Part shown: positions 45,593 through 56,600 of the stretch, in pieces
Layout: each line of letters opens with the position of its first letter
How positions within the stretch are numbered: the first letter of the stretch is position 1
Assembly: GCA_030704615.1 (NCBI GenBank)
Contig: CM060732.1
Span: forward strand, 53,923,053-53,987,052
DNA: 64,000 nt
Direction: 5' to 3'
From: Takakia lepidozioides
Taxonomy: Eukaryota; Streptophyta; Takakiopsida; Takakiales; Takakiaceae
Notes under the pieces: generated by a model
Databases searched by the model: none
What the model was told of the DNA's origin: nothing
What the model saw: the letters and a program-made list of their open reading frames with translations, nothing else
Program-made: the position numbers and the translations under genes

Positions 45593-46279
45593 TTTGCTAT
45601 TCTATCAGCTATCAGCCATCAGTGTGACGTGGATGCGCAAATGGCGGCCACATGACAATATAATATTTTTTCTCGGGCTGCCCGTAATTGTTTGCTTGGA
45701 TTTGTGAGAAACAATAATGAAAAATGACACGGGATTGTACTGACATGCCACCTTTGGCTGCCGAAGGTGGAGGCTGAGGTAAAAACGAAATTAATGGATG
45801 TCGAAATAAAAATAAAAATAAAATAAAACCAACTTTGTACTGACATGCACCTTTGGCTGCCGAAGGTGGAGGCTAAGCGGGAGAACATAAAGATAAAAAC
45901 GAAATAAATGGATGTTGGGGAACCAAAAAAACAAAAAAAAAAAAAAAAAAAAAAACCAACATGAGATATGGACTTCTAACGTGGAAGAAATCTGTATGTT
46001 TTTTTTAGCCGTTTTAATCTCTAGTTTGGATTATCGTATGCTACGGAAATGTCCAATGATGCTGGTGAAAAATATATATATTTGTTGGACCTAAGTTGAA
46101 CGAAGGTAGCTCTTCTGTCCTTGTATAAGGTACTTTTCGCTTTTTGGAATGTGATATTTTATTCAATTTCAGACCCTAAAATTTATTTTTTTCCGGGCAG
46201 GTTCGTTGGACAGATTGAAATGTTCTTGTTCACCTTCGTTGACCTTCGTCACTGATGGAATTGCGTTGGTAACTAACGA
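45593..46279. other. Unrelated insert inside the element D LTR, with a tandem duplication
   Basis: About 690 bases replace the middle of the LTR. The insert holds a direct duplication of about 100 bp (45735-45780 and 45836-45882). Each copy contains the palindrome CCACCTTTGGCTGCCGAAGG(TGG), first near 45748. A poly-A run is at 45933-45955. I see no coding frame of interest and cannot name the element. Confidence 0.6.
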
Positions 46280-46556
46280 TGCAAGCCTGTTGGTGACCAA
46301 AAACTAGTGAGTAAGCGTGCGAGCCAGAAAACGACCAAGGTGTGGGGAGCTGTTCCGGACTGCTAACAACCAAAGGGAATTTCCACTAGGCCCAAATTGA
46401 GAGAAGGTCTTGTGGAGGAGCAAAGGGGGACCGTTATATCTCGGTGAATAGCCGAAGCTCCGAGTTGGCCCGGCGGCCAGTTTGGGAGTTAGGCGCGTGC
46501 ATCAAAGCGAGTAACTATGACTTGAAGGGGAGCTTACCGAAGTGAGGTGCGCGACA
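46280..46556 (+). repeat. Element D 3' LTR, second fragment
   Basis: It matches the last 275 or so bases of the B/C LTRs, ending GGTGAGGTGCGCGACA-like at 46556. The middle of the LTR, including the GACTCA-rich block and TATA, is gone. Confidence 0.8.
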
Positions 46557-47309
46557 TGAATGAATACCTATGCTTCCCTGTGGAATGATAGCTACAAGAA
46601 TCTATGGTGGTTTTGGAGTGATTTTGACATGTTACTGCCAATGTGGCAACATGAAAGAATCGAAAAACAGATAACAAAGACGAGGAGAAGCACTGGAATG
46701 AATACCTATGATTCCCTGTGGAATAATAGCTACAAGAAACCTGCATGGGTAGATGGTCAACTGGAAGCCGCCGCAGCAGCGGCACAATTGATAAAATCAG
46801 GTACTGCTAATAAAGGCATTCTTCAACACATTTCACCCTGTTTTTCCCTCTTATCAGAATCGGCCCTAAATTTCCATGCAATTGACCATAGGAAACTAGT
46901 GTGATAAGTTGAGTTGGGTGTTTCCTCGAAAAAATCTAGGCTGTCATTGTCAGCTGCTAGCAGCAAGGCAAGGATGTATGCATGATTTGTGCATGGATAG
47001 TTGAAGGAGCAGGGGATAGAGTGTGGGTCCAGATTCAGGCACTGCTAATGAAGGCGCCTTCTTCAACACATTTCACCCTGTGTTTCCCTCTTAACATAAT
47101 CGGCCCTAAATTTCCATGTTGAATTCTGCAAGTTAGCTGGTTGAGTGAATCTAGTTTGGAGTGACCTTGACATGATACTGCCAATGTGACAACAGGAAAG
47201 TATCCAAAAACAGGTAACAGAGACGAGGAGAAGCTGTGGAATTAATACTTTTCTGACCCCAGTCAATGTCGTAAAGGCGAATGCCTGTCAGATTACCAGA
47301 TGTCATTCT
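46557..47309. repeat. Locally duplicated low-copy sequence
   Basis: Several segments occur twice or more: GAATGAATACCTATG with TTCCCTGTGGAA at 46557 and 46697 (again degenerate at 47680); an 85-bp block ending TCGGCCCTAAATTTCCATG at 46796-46880 and 47035-47120; and a block with GTCATTGTCAGCTGCTAGCA at 46940 and 47550. No intact coding region is supported. Confidence 0.65.
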
Positions 47310-47550
47310 GATACTACCCTGGACCTATGAGAAAATGATGGGGGAAGGGGTGAAGCCCGACCACATCACGTTTGTGTGCGTCTGCGGTGCGTGTGCAAGC
47401 CTAGCAGCCCTGGAGAAGGGCAAAGAGGTGCATGGTTGCATCGCCAAAGCTGGAATTGTACCAGATGTGATTTTGAACAATACCCTCGTGGACACGTATG
47501 CCAAATGTGGCCGAACAATTGTTGTATGGGATGCTAACCAATTCTAGACT
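47310..47550 (+). pseudogene. PPR gene fragment
   Basis: The frame reads YEKMMGEGVKPDHITFVCV, then GACASLAALEKGKEVHGCIA, then AKAGIVPDVILNNTLVDTYA, a typical PLS-type PPR repeat pair. It then jumps to RTIVVWDANQF and a stop. The last part resembles the [15 protein letters not shown] region of a DYW domain, like that at the window's left edge. The repeats have therefore been fused directly to a scrap of DYW domain by a large internal deletion. It cannot encode a working editing factor. Confidence 0.75.
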
Positions 47551-48286
47551 GTCATTGTCAGCTGCTAGCAGCAAGGCAAGGATGTATGCATGATTTGTGC
47601 GGAGGCATGGATAGCTGAAGGAACAGGGATAGAGTGTGGGTCCAGATTCATCCAAGAGGGCCGGATTTCAAGCTCCAGATTACCTATGATTCCTTGTGGA
47701 AGGATTTCTGTTGTTGAATGCCACCGCAACATATTTACTGATGTTAGCCTCTAGCTCCCAAATGGGTCATGGCAGCAGGGTCAGAAAATGAATATTGCCG
47801 ACCACACAGCCGACATTGACAATGTCCTTTTCGTGTCTGCATCTGTTTATTGTTCTAAGGTAGACTCTCGCCCTCAGTTTAGATTTCACTCTAGTGCTGA
47901 CTGTAGCTAGGCCCTTCAAATCATCCTTAAGGTGCTCAGCCATGTTGCAAACTGAATAGATGTTTCTTGCTGTAGCGGCTTGGCTGTTAGCCCCATGGAT
48001 ATAACAGAAATGAAGGCCAAATGATAGCGTAAGAAGAGATAGAATGTGTTAATTACACAAAGGGACAAAAACCTTTGCAGAAGTAAGAATCCACCCCGCA
48101 TATAGGTGATGTTTTTTGTGCCCAGGTTCCGTGCATTGCAGTAGTGGAGAATATGTGCTTTGATGGGAAGCTACTACCTTTTGGCTAGGGCTCGGGTTCC
48201 AAGGAATGTGCATCACTGAATCACATACTCAGTGTGAGTCAAAACAGATCTTACCAACAAATGCACAAGAATGTGGGCTATGCATT
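47551..48286. other. Noncoding sequence, no feature recognised
   Basis: Apart from the repeated blocks that extend from the preceding region to about 47690, I see no gene, element end or clear repeat here. Confidence 0.4.
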
Positions 48287-48548
48287 GCACCTTCATGTAA
48301 AACATGCTATCTTGCAGCCTTAATGTTTTCACATGCACCGCCATCCTCCAATGGCTTAAGTGTGGCATTAATATACCTTTTAATAAGACTTGAACATTCA
48401 CAATCCAAAATTGCACTGCACCTTCATGTAAACACATGCTATCTTGCAGCCTTAATGTTTTCACATGCACCCCCATCCTCCAATGGCTTTAGTATGGCAT
48501 TAATATACCTTTTAATAAGACTTGAACATTCACAATCCAAAATTGCAT
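48287..48548. repeat. Tandem duplication, 131-bp unit
   Basis: Two head-to-tail copies at 48287-48417 and 48418-48548 are nearly identical. Each begins GCACCTTCATGTAA and ends in CACAATCCAAAATT. There are only a few differences, so this is a recent duplication. Confidence 0.85.
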
Positions 48549-48816
48549 CATGTATTGGAACACAATGTAGTCCATCTTTTCATAAGACTTAATAGACCCC
48601 ATCATCTTTTCATAGTGCCATGGGGTTGACCCATCCCCTTTTTGTACCAATTGAACGTAATTCTCAGAATTCGTCGCTAGTAGTGCGGAGCAACGGGAAG
48701 CCCTAGTTTGTTTGATTTTATTGATGTATAATCATAGTGTATTATTAATAGATCCATTTCATTTTCTTTTCTTTTTGGAAAGGGGAGGTAACTATATTTT
48801 AACTTTCCAAAATATA

Positions 48817-49041
48817 ACCAACAGTCAGTAGCTCAGTTGGTTAAGTGCATTGAGTGCCATCCAGTTGATTCTGGGGTCAAATCTTGCTACTTCACGGGTG
48901 TGGTATTCTCTTCTCCCCCTTCCCGGGGCAGTGTCCCACTTGTTCGCGCCATGAGGTTATTTTCTCCTCTCACTATTAAGAGGCCTGATTTGTGAGCTGT
49001 CGCTCCCAGGTGTTTCCCTTAAAAATAAAATAAAATAAAAT
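48817..49041 (+). mobile_element. SINE family 1, full-length copy with target duplication
   Basis: The tRNA-like head carries a box A-like TAGCTCAGTTGGTTAAG at 48829 and a box B-like GGGGTCAAATCTTGC near 48872. The body ends GAGCTGTCGCTCCCAGG, followed by an A-rich (AAAAT)n tail. It is flanked by AAATATA at 48810-48816 and 49042-49048. A duplicated neighbouring segment at 49250-49280 shows the uninterrupted site, CCAAAATATAGACAAAAG. Confidence 0.85.
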
Positions 49042-49393
49042 AAATATAGACAAAAGACAAAAATTCAATACGGTACTTATAGTTTATAAGTAACGCCTAT
49101 AAGTCTATAAGTCTAAACACTGAATAATATAGAATTTATTCATTTCATTTTCAATATGAATTTGTTTGATTTTATTGATGTATAATCATAATGTATTAAT
49201 AGATCCATTTTCTTTTCTTTTCTTTTTGGAAAGGGGAGGTAACTATATTTTAACTTTCCAAAATATAGACAAAAGACAAAAATTCAGTATTAGTCGGTAT
49301 TTATAGTTTATAAGTAACGTCTATAAGTCTATAAGTCTAAACATTGAATAATATAGAATTTTTGTCTCTTGTCTTCTTTTTTTCTTTTCTTTT

Positions 49394-49620
49394 TTAATAA
49401 AGGAAACCTGGGAGCGACGTCCCACAATTCAGGCCCTTGAGGAGGGGGAAACCTCGTTCATTTATAGGCCATGGAGACCTACGAGACGATCAACGCCCAG
49501 ACATACCGTCACGAACAATCCCACACATGGGGCAGGGCAGCGGGTTTGAACGTTTGAACCCCCAACACATTGTGCACCAGGCCTCTGAATTTTGTGTGGC
49601 CTTGTCGTAATTAGGCTGCA
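49394..49620 (-). mobile_element. SINE family 1, second copy
   Basis: On the minus strand this has a box B-like GGGGTTCAAACG near 49550, the body ending GGGACGTCGCTCCCAGG, and an A-rich tail toward 49394. It diverges from the 48817 copy mostly in the middle. The box A region is less clear. Confidence 0.7.
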
Positions 49621-49714
49621 CGGTGCAGAGGGGACAGGGACCTGACAGCGGCCCCACTACATTAAAACGATCCCTATTGCCCTGTTTATCTTATATATGA
49701 AAAAAACGTCAATG

Positions 49715-49935
49715 TGTTGCAAAGGTGGCGGTTCTAGCTTGGTGGTATGTCGATGGTGATGTAGCGATATAGGTCTCGGGTTCTAATCTCCGAACGCGGT
49801 TCCGGTGGCTGGTGCTGATTATAACTATCTCCGTGGAGGTAGTTTGTAACTACTCTCATGCAGGTAGTTCAGCTTGGTTTTGCAACTACCATCATGTAGA
49901 AAACCCTAAAATTACCTGCATGGAGGTAATTGTAA
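49715..49935 (+). repeat. tRNA-like head followed by fold-back AGGTAGTT repeats
   Basis: TAGCTTGGTGGTATGTCGAT and GGGTTCTAATCTCC look like degenerate Pol III boxes A and B, suggesting another SINE. Directly after come several copies of GGAGGTAGTT/AACTACC in both orientations (49825-49935). No terminal duplication was identified. Confidence 0.4.
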
Positions 49936-50107
49936 ATTTCATATGCCAAAAAAATTCTAAGTCCTCAACGCATGAAGATAGTTTGATCCTATGTTAACGA
50001 GATGGTGGGCCCCATCACCTGACCAGCCTCATTACGACGAGGCCACACATAATTCTGAGATACCAGCCGATGTGCCTATATTTTGGAAAGTTAAAATGTA
50101 GATCTAG

Positions 50108-50715
50108 GAAGATAATGGGAATAATGCAAGAACTTAATGCACACGTGCAACCTCTGACAACGATGGTACGCCGGTTTCTGGCATGTCAAATCTTCCCCAC
50201 CCTCTCTTGAGACTGACATGGAACTGAAGGAGTGTAAACTCCATCAGGGTTATACGATGAGGTGTGTAACTTTACTTGGGGTTACACGACGAGGTGTGTA
50301 ACTCCACTTGGGGTTACATGGAATGGAGTGTAACTCCACTCAATGTAACTCACCCTTGGTCTCGAAATTTGACTAAGTCCAAAATGGACTAATGAGAGTT
50401 ACATGGGCCAAGGTTACAGAGGGTTACACCAATTAGAAAACTAAAACCAGGTTATACTACAAGAGCCTCCCATCAAGAATCAAACCCGGATATTCACCAC
50501 CTGCAATGCTATCACCTTACCATCACGCTACCCACCACAACATGAAACCCTCTAGGATTCTTACGTATTCAATAGGGGAACCGAGGGGGTGGGGAGGATT
50601 TGACAGGGGCCCAACAAGGGCCGGAGGAGCCCAAGCTGCCAGAATCCTTCGAAAGTACCATCAGATTTTACGCGTGCATTAAGTTCTTACATTATTCCTA
50701 TTGTCTCATAATTAA
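50108..50715. mobile_element. Fold-back or MITE-like element with about 35-bp inverted ends
   Basis: The left end GGGAATAATGCAAGAACTTA and following ATGCACACG are inverted at the right end (50675-50712, CGTGCATTAAGTTCTTACAT). The interior has a set of GTGTAACTCCACTTGGGGTT-type direct repeats (50265-50355) and no ORF. A partial direct copy of its left interior lies at 50825-50960, so the family is repeated locally. Confidence 0.55.
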
Positions 50716-50987
50716 ATATCAATAAAATCAATCAAATTCATATTGAAAATGAAATGAGTATCAACACCGTCAAAAGAATTATTACTGGAAAAAGGCAAAA
50801 CAATGCATAAAATGAAGAATCCTAGGAATAATGTAAGCGTGTGATCTCTGACAAATCAGTAGGCCAGTTTCCAGCATATTGAACCTTTCCCACCCTCTCT
50901 TGAAAGTGACATGGAACTCATTGGAGTATAATTTCAGTCCAGGTGACAGTAGGTACAAAGAGAGGGAGTGTAAACTCGAGTTGGGGT

Positions 50988-51765
50988 CACTACACCATTT
51001 GGGGGGGTTAGCGACGCCCCTGGCTTCGCTAATCGCAATTATCCGGCCCCGCATAAATCGCAAAAGATGCGTCGCTGTGGGGCCGTCACAGATTTTTGGA
51101 CTTAATGCGACGCCAGGGGGGTCGCAGATCCAACCCCCCTGAAAATTCCCACTTGCGACGCCCTGGGCGTCACAAAATGACTGCGACGCTTCGGGCGTCG
51201 CTAAAGCCACACAAGGGCAAAAAAAAAAAACAAAAAAACGTCGCTTTTAAAATGCGACGCCCTGGGGGTCGCTGTCCCCAGGGCGTCGCTTTTGAGGTTT
51301 TTTTGAATTTTGTATTTTGAAAAATGACGGGATCCACACAGTTCAAAAAAAGGCAGGATTGCGCATGGTTTAAAAAATGGCAGGGCACACACTTGCCACA
51401 TAGTGTCAAACCTAACCCCTCAACATGATTTAGTAAGTAGCCGACACATATCGAATTCCTAATTCATTCAACGTATTGTTAGACAAATTTGAACTCAAGA
51501 CCTCTAGATTATACACATAGTAAGACACTTCACAGTAACCCACATATCGGTTACCGAACTTATATACAAACTCATGATTTAATTGTACATAAGGTAGTTC
51601 ATGCGAGCGTTGCTTGTCGCGACGTCAAAGCGATATTCCTAGCGTCGTTCAAATGTAAGCGACGCCAGAGGCGTCGGTTTTCCTACACCCTCTACTGCAG
51701 GAAAAACCAAAAAATGATCAAGTCATTTGTAGCGACGCCTGAGGAAAACATCCGTTCTCAGAAAG
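50988..51765 (+). mobile_element. CACTA-like terminal region with GCGACG subterminal repeats
   Basis: It starts CACTACACCATTTGGGGGGG, a CACTA-type terminus. Many GCGACGCC/GGCGTCGC units follow in both orientations (about 51011, 51110, 51155, 51181, 51255, 51280, and weaker ones at 51610-51745). Plant CACTA elements often carry such GCGACG subterminal repeats. No transposase and no opposite terminus are seen, so this is one end or a deletion derivative. Confidence 0.55.
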
Positions 51766-51832
51766 TCCTCACTAGTAGCACGGATCAATGCATAGTCGAT
51801 AGGGCACAAGTCCAATTCGTAAGTAGTCGTGG

Positions 51833-52030
51833 ATGACAACCAAGTTATAGTGCCCCAGTGGTAGTGGTAGTGGGCACATATCACTTCGAAAATAGTTGTG
51901 GATTCAATCCACCAATTGATGTTTCAAATGTGTCCACCTTCCTGCATGAAGGTACTAGCAAAGCCTGACACCATAATTTATGCTTCTTTAAGGAGGCGTC
52001 ATATATTATTATGGTCTTGGATTAAAAGCC
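51833..52030 (+). mobile_element. SINE family 2, copy 1
   Basis: Box A-like TATAGTGCCCCAGTGGTAG and box B-like GTGGATTCAATCCACC are followed by a body with GTGTCCACCTTCCTGCATGA and GCTTCTTTAAGGAGGCGTCA. The same order occurs at 63056-63225, which supports a SINE family. Confidence 0.7.
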
Positions 52031-52109
52031 ACATTGGCTTATATTAGATGTCGCCCATTATATTAGCCATTATAATATGGGGTCACTAGATCAACTAATG
52101 TGTGGGTAC

Positions 52110-52459
52110 CAGTGTTGGGCGGTTATTTGATTTTTTTCATAACCGGCGGTTCCGCTAGCTTCAAAAAATTTAAAACTATTAATCTGCGGTTGCGGTTATT
52201 AAATTTTTTATGGCTAGATATAACCTGCCGGTTACGGTTACTTGCAAAAACGTCAAATAACATGTGGTTTTCATCAAATAACCGAGGGTATTGGGCGGTT
52301 CTTTAGAGGTTTTAGCTCGGTTATTTGAATGCGTGACCTCCGCCGGTTCCTAACTGGACTGGTTACTTCATTTTTTCACCTCCGCCAGTCATATACACAT
52401 ATAACCGGATAGGTAACCGCCGGGTATTAGATAGAAATTTAAATAACCGCCCAACATTG
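52110..52459. mobile_element. Non-autonomous hAT element (MITE) with 8-bp target duplication
   Basis: This 350-bp element starts CAGTGTTGGGCGGTTATTT and ends AAATAACCGCCCAACATTG, an almost perfect 19-bp terminal inverted repeat. It is flanked on both sides by the 8-bp duplication GTGGGTAC (52102-52109, 52460-52467), the length made by hAT transposases. It has no ORF. The internal AACCG/CGGTT repeats could be subterminal binding sites. Confidence 0.92.
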
Positions 52460-52600
52460 GTGGGTACCTTGGGATTTAGAGTCATTGCAAGGGAAGTTTT
52501 GGCCAATCGCATTAGTAGGTGGCCACCAGTCACCTTCTAAATGGAAGGCAATAGCCTGAAGTAACATACCTGTAGTTGACCTAAGACGGAAGACATTTAT

Positions 52601-52797
52601 TGTTGACATTTTATGCACCTGTTCATTACGTTTTTCATACGGTTTCGTAGGTACCTTGTTGTTAGTTAGGACAGATAGGTAGATCGATCAAAGGGGGTTG
52701 TTTCTCCCTGCACTCTCAGTGTATATATACTTTACATGAAGTTGCTACAACATCGATTTCAAGACTGCTCTTGTATAGTTTACTGTTTGTGTCTACA
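52601..52797 (+). repeat. Copia 5' LTR
   Basis: A short LTR with a TATA-like GTATATATAC at 52721-52730. Confidence 0.95.
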
Positions 52798-52809
52798 TGG
52801 TATCAGAGC
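52798..52809 (+). promoter_or_regulatory. Copia primer binding site (initiator tRNA-Met)
   Basis: TGGTATCAGAGC begins at the first base after the LTR. Confidence 0.93.
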
Positions 52810-53119
52810 AAGGCTGCCCAGACTCGTGAGCTTGAGCTCTGAGAATATTGCATGTTCACCATTTGAGAAAGTTGTCAGTGAGCTTAGCTCCTGGAATATT
52901 GTACGTTGTCATTTAGAGAGTGTCATTTGGAGAGCGGGTTCAACTCATCCATTGTAGTTTCTGGAGGGCCTGATGATACTCCAACACTAAATCTACAGTT
53001 CCCCATAGTGCAGATTGAGCATACATGCCTGTAATTATACTCACAGGACGAAGGTTGGGAGCATGGAACCTCAAATTGGAGGTCAGAAATCGATCACAAC
53101 AAGAGAGAAGGATGCTTAC

Positions 53120-53252
53120 GATCGAGGCTCGTGGTCAGCTTGTAGATAAGGGCAAGAGTGACACCGAAGCCAACCACGAAAGGCCAGTTCCTCCGCGCCT
53201 CAGATAATGCCACCTCCAACACCGGCCTCCCTACCACTGGCGTGGGAGCCAT
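53120..53252 (-). pseudogene. Captured host exon, antisense within Copia, resembling the mitochondrial ATP synthase 6 kDa subunit
   Basis: On the minus strand an ATG at 53252 opens a frame with MAPTPVVGRPVLEVALSEAR, then RNWPFVVGFGVTLALIYKLT, then TSLD. It meets a consensus splice donor, GATC|GTAAGC, at 53120/53119. Intron-like sequence follows. The single hydrophobic helix and the RNWPFVVGF-VT motif match, from memory, the short plant mitochondrial ATP synthase 6 kDa subunit, which has KRNWPFLVGFAVT. Neither codon use nor position fits a Copia protein. It was probably acquired from genomic DNA or an unspliced transcript, because the donor and intron are retained. Only one exon is present, so it is not a working gene. 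Confidence 0.5.
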
Positions 53253-53619
53253 GGCCGCTTCTTCTCTCACCACAACTGAACCCTTGCAAACACACAATAC
53301 TCTCTGCCATGGCGATGGCGATCCTCTCAAACCCTCTCCTCCCTTCTTGCACCTTCGCAAACCTTCCTTTATTTCTCCTGCTTAACCCCTAAAGGACTAA
53401 CCCCAAATTTTGGGTCCACCCCCAAAAAATTGACCCGTCCCCTCTTCTCACAAAGTTCACCACATTTCTTCTGTCTTTTCTTGTTGCTTGCTATTCAATT
53501 CTTCCACTGTAGTTTTTCTGATCACGAAGGTCACAACCTTCCTTCTATTTTTTTTTTTTCTTGTTTCTTGTTTCTTTGGTGGGATCATTTTATTTTGTTC
53601 CTGTCACATTTCTTCGTTA

Positions 53620-56600
53620 TGACGAGTCAAGACGTCAAGACCCAGTTTCTGAGATCAACAAATTAAGTGGGCCACTGAACTATTCCACTTGGAAGTTCAA
53701 GATCAAGAACATCCTCCTTCGAGAGGATATTTGAGATATTGTTGCTCATCTCACCCCTATCAGGATCATTGATCCAAACAATGTTCAACAGGTTGAGGAA
53801 CTTCGAAAGCTGAGAGTCAAGGCTCTCACGACTCTAAATCTGTCTGTGAAAGACCACATCATGCCTTCCATTGCTGCTTTCAATGACCCCAAAGAAAGCT
53901 GGAGGTTTCTTGCTGATCTCTACATGGTTCCAAACAACGCCACCAGATTAATGCTGAAGGATAAACTCACCACGATCAAGTTGGGAAACTGTACTAATGT
54001 GGTTGAGTATCTGCAGAAAATTCAAGAAATACAGTTCGAGCTTGCAGGTATTGGAGAAGCTATGGATGAGCGAGACTTAGTCAAGAGAGTACTCAACACC
54101 CTTCCCGACAGCTTTGGAGGGGTACTGCAGACCTTCAATGGAAACATGCAACTTCCAACATTTGCCGAGGTCTCCGCAAGACTGATGCAAGAAGAAGGAT
54201 GATTGGCATTTCGGGCCAAGAACATGAGTAACAGTGAGAGTGCAGAAGCCCTAATGGTGAGAATGCGAAACCCATCGACGTATCACCATCCAAATTACCA
54301 GGGACGGCGTTTCCTCCACACCGAATGTGGTGGTTTCCAATCTCAACATAGTGAGGATCATGCACGAGGTGGATTTCGACCTAGAGTCATAGGTCCTTAT
54401 AATTTTTGTGGAGAGCTTGGCCACCTGATGAGAAGTTGCCTTGAACTCGCACGCGAAATGGCCAAGAGGGCACGTGAGCGTCGTGACAGTCACCGACCTC
54501 CACAAGCCAACGTCATGGAAGAAGGAGGAGCTCCCTTCATTGATAATGAGAAAACATCATTGGATCTTTTTGAATGTGGCATTAATGCTCTGGAGTTAGA
54601 ATCTAAATGGTTTCTTGATTCAGGTGCTACCAAGCACGTAGGCAAAGAAAAAGATGCCTTGGCAGACTTAGAATTCTGCGAGCACCCATCTTATGTTAAA
54701 TCTGCCGGAGGAGAAAGTCTTGCCATTGAGGGCAAAGGGTCTGTCAACATTTCCACTGCCACAGGCAAAATAAAAGTTGACGAAGTTCTTTATATCCCTG
54801 ATTGCACAAAGAATCTACTGTCCGTTGGGAGACTGACAGACACAGGCATAAGCCTAGTCTTTGATAGCAAGAAGTGTTTGCTCATTCAAAAGCCTTCTTA
54901 CAACATCATTGGCCAAGGAATCCGAGATCCCAAGAATGGACTTTACAAGATTAAAGGGACAGATTCTGCCTCCATATCGACACCCTTGGTTTGCTCGATC
55001 GAAGGGATGTCTAACCCGTCATGGTTGTGGCACCGAAGACTAGGGCATCTCCATCCACAAAGTGTGCACTTTCTTTCCACCCGAGGCTTGGCAACAGGGA
55101 TTCCTCTAATCCGTTTGCAGGCACCAGTCTGCCAGGGATGCATGGAGGGCAAGCAACATCGAGAGCGTGCACCCAAGACTGCAACTCACATAGCAACACA
55201 GATCTTGGAGCTGGTGCACTCAGACTTATGCGGTCCACATTCCACTTCACACGGTGGAGCTCATTTTTTCATCACGTTCATTGATGACTTCAACAGAAAA
55301 GGGTGGGTGTACTTCCTAACACACAAATCACAAGCATTTACGTTCTTCAAGAAGTTCAAGGCACTCGTAGAAAATGCCACTGGAAAGAAAATTCAATGCT
55401 TGAGAAGTGATAGAGGAGGGGAGTATCTCTTTGATGAATTTCAATCATATCTTGACCAAGCTGGAATCAAGAGACAACTCACCCAGTCCTACACATCACA
55501 CCAAAATGGGATTGCTGAACATTGATGGAAAAAGCTCGAGCCATGGTCTATGAGACCGAGATCCCAAGGCATCTCTAGGCGGAGGCGCTTAGCACGGCCA
55601 ACCTGCTTACGAACCTCTCACCAACGAGAGCCAATCAGGGCACTACACCAGATGAGAGATTCTCTGGCCAAAAACCAGATTTGAGCAAATTGAGGATTTT
55701 TGGAAGCGTTGCTTATGTGCACATTGCAGATGAAAAACGGAGGAAGCTTGACTCGAAATCTTTACGCTGCGTCTTTGTAGGCTACGATGCAGAAACCAAG
55801 GGTTTACGATGCTACCATCCATCATCGAGGAAATCCTTATCAACAAGGATGTACGCCTGGATGAAGATGTATTCTTTTACTCAAGAAAAAAACCATCAGA
55901 CCTTCATGATGCTGAGGGTGATCCTCCTCGTGATGAAACCCAGGTTGATGCTGCCCAAGACGTGCCACATGAAGTCTCGAGGATCAAACATCGAAGCACA
56001 CATGCAGTTCTAATTTGGTTGGTGGACTATCAAGTTTTGTATCGCACGTTACAAGTAAGAATTCTATCTATCGACTTGCTGAATACGATCCACCTGTTGG
56101 CTCGAGTTTGCATGACGATCATACAGTTGTGACCTCAACGTCACCGCCAATTCAGCATCCGAGCCTCCAATGGATCATCCCCCTGTAGACTCCAACCTAC
56201 CTCTACATGCACCATCATCCTATACAGGTGACCCTGTCCATTCTCCTCCGTGCATCACATATTCAAGAGCACCATCCACTAGACTTTTAGTTTTCAACGT
56301 TGAAATTGAACATGATTTCCTTGATGAGCTAGTCAATTTTTCTGATGCGGCTTCTAACCCTGGATGGGTTCGTGCTATGGAAGAGGAGATGACTTCCATC
56401 TCTCAGAACCAGACCTGGTCCCTCACAGATTTACCTCCAGGGAAACGACCTATTCATTCCAAGTGGGTTTACAAAGTGAAAGCTGGTTTTGATGGTCAAC
56501 CTATCAAACTTAAGGCAAGGCTAGTAGCAAAAGGATATGAACAACAAGCAGGTATTGATTATGATGAGACATTTGCCCCGGTTGCAAAATGGAGTACAAT

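Noticed and set aside
48829-48890. A tRNA gene
   Set aside because: Box A-like and box B-like sequences are present but no cloverleaf with proper acceptor stem is evident. The segment continues into a SINE body with an A-rich tail and target duplication.
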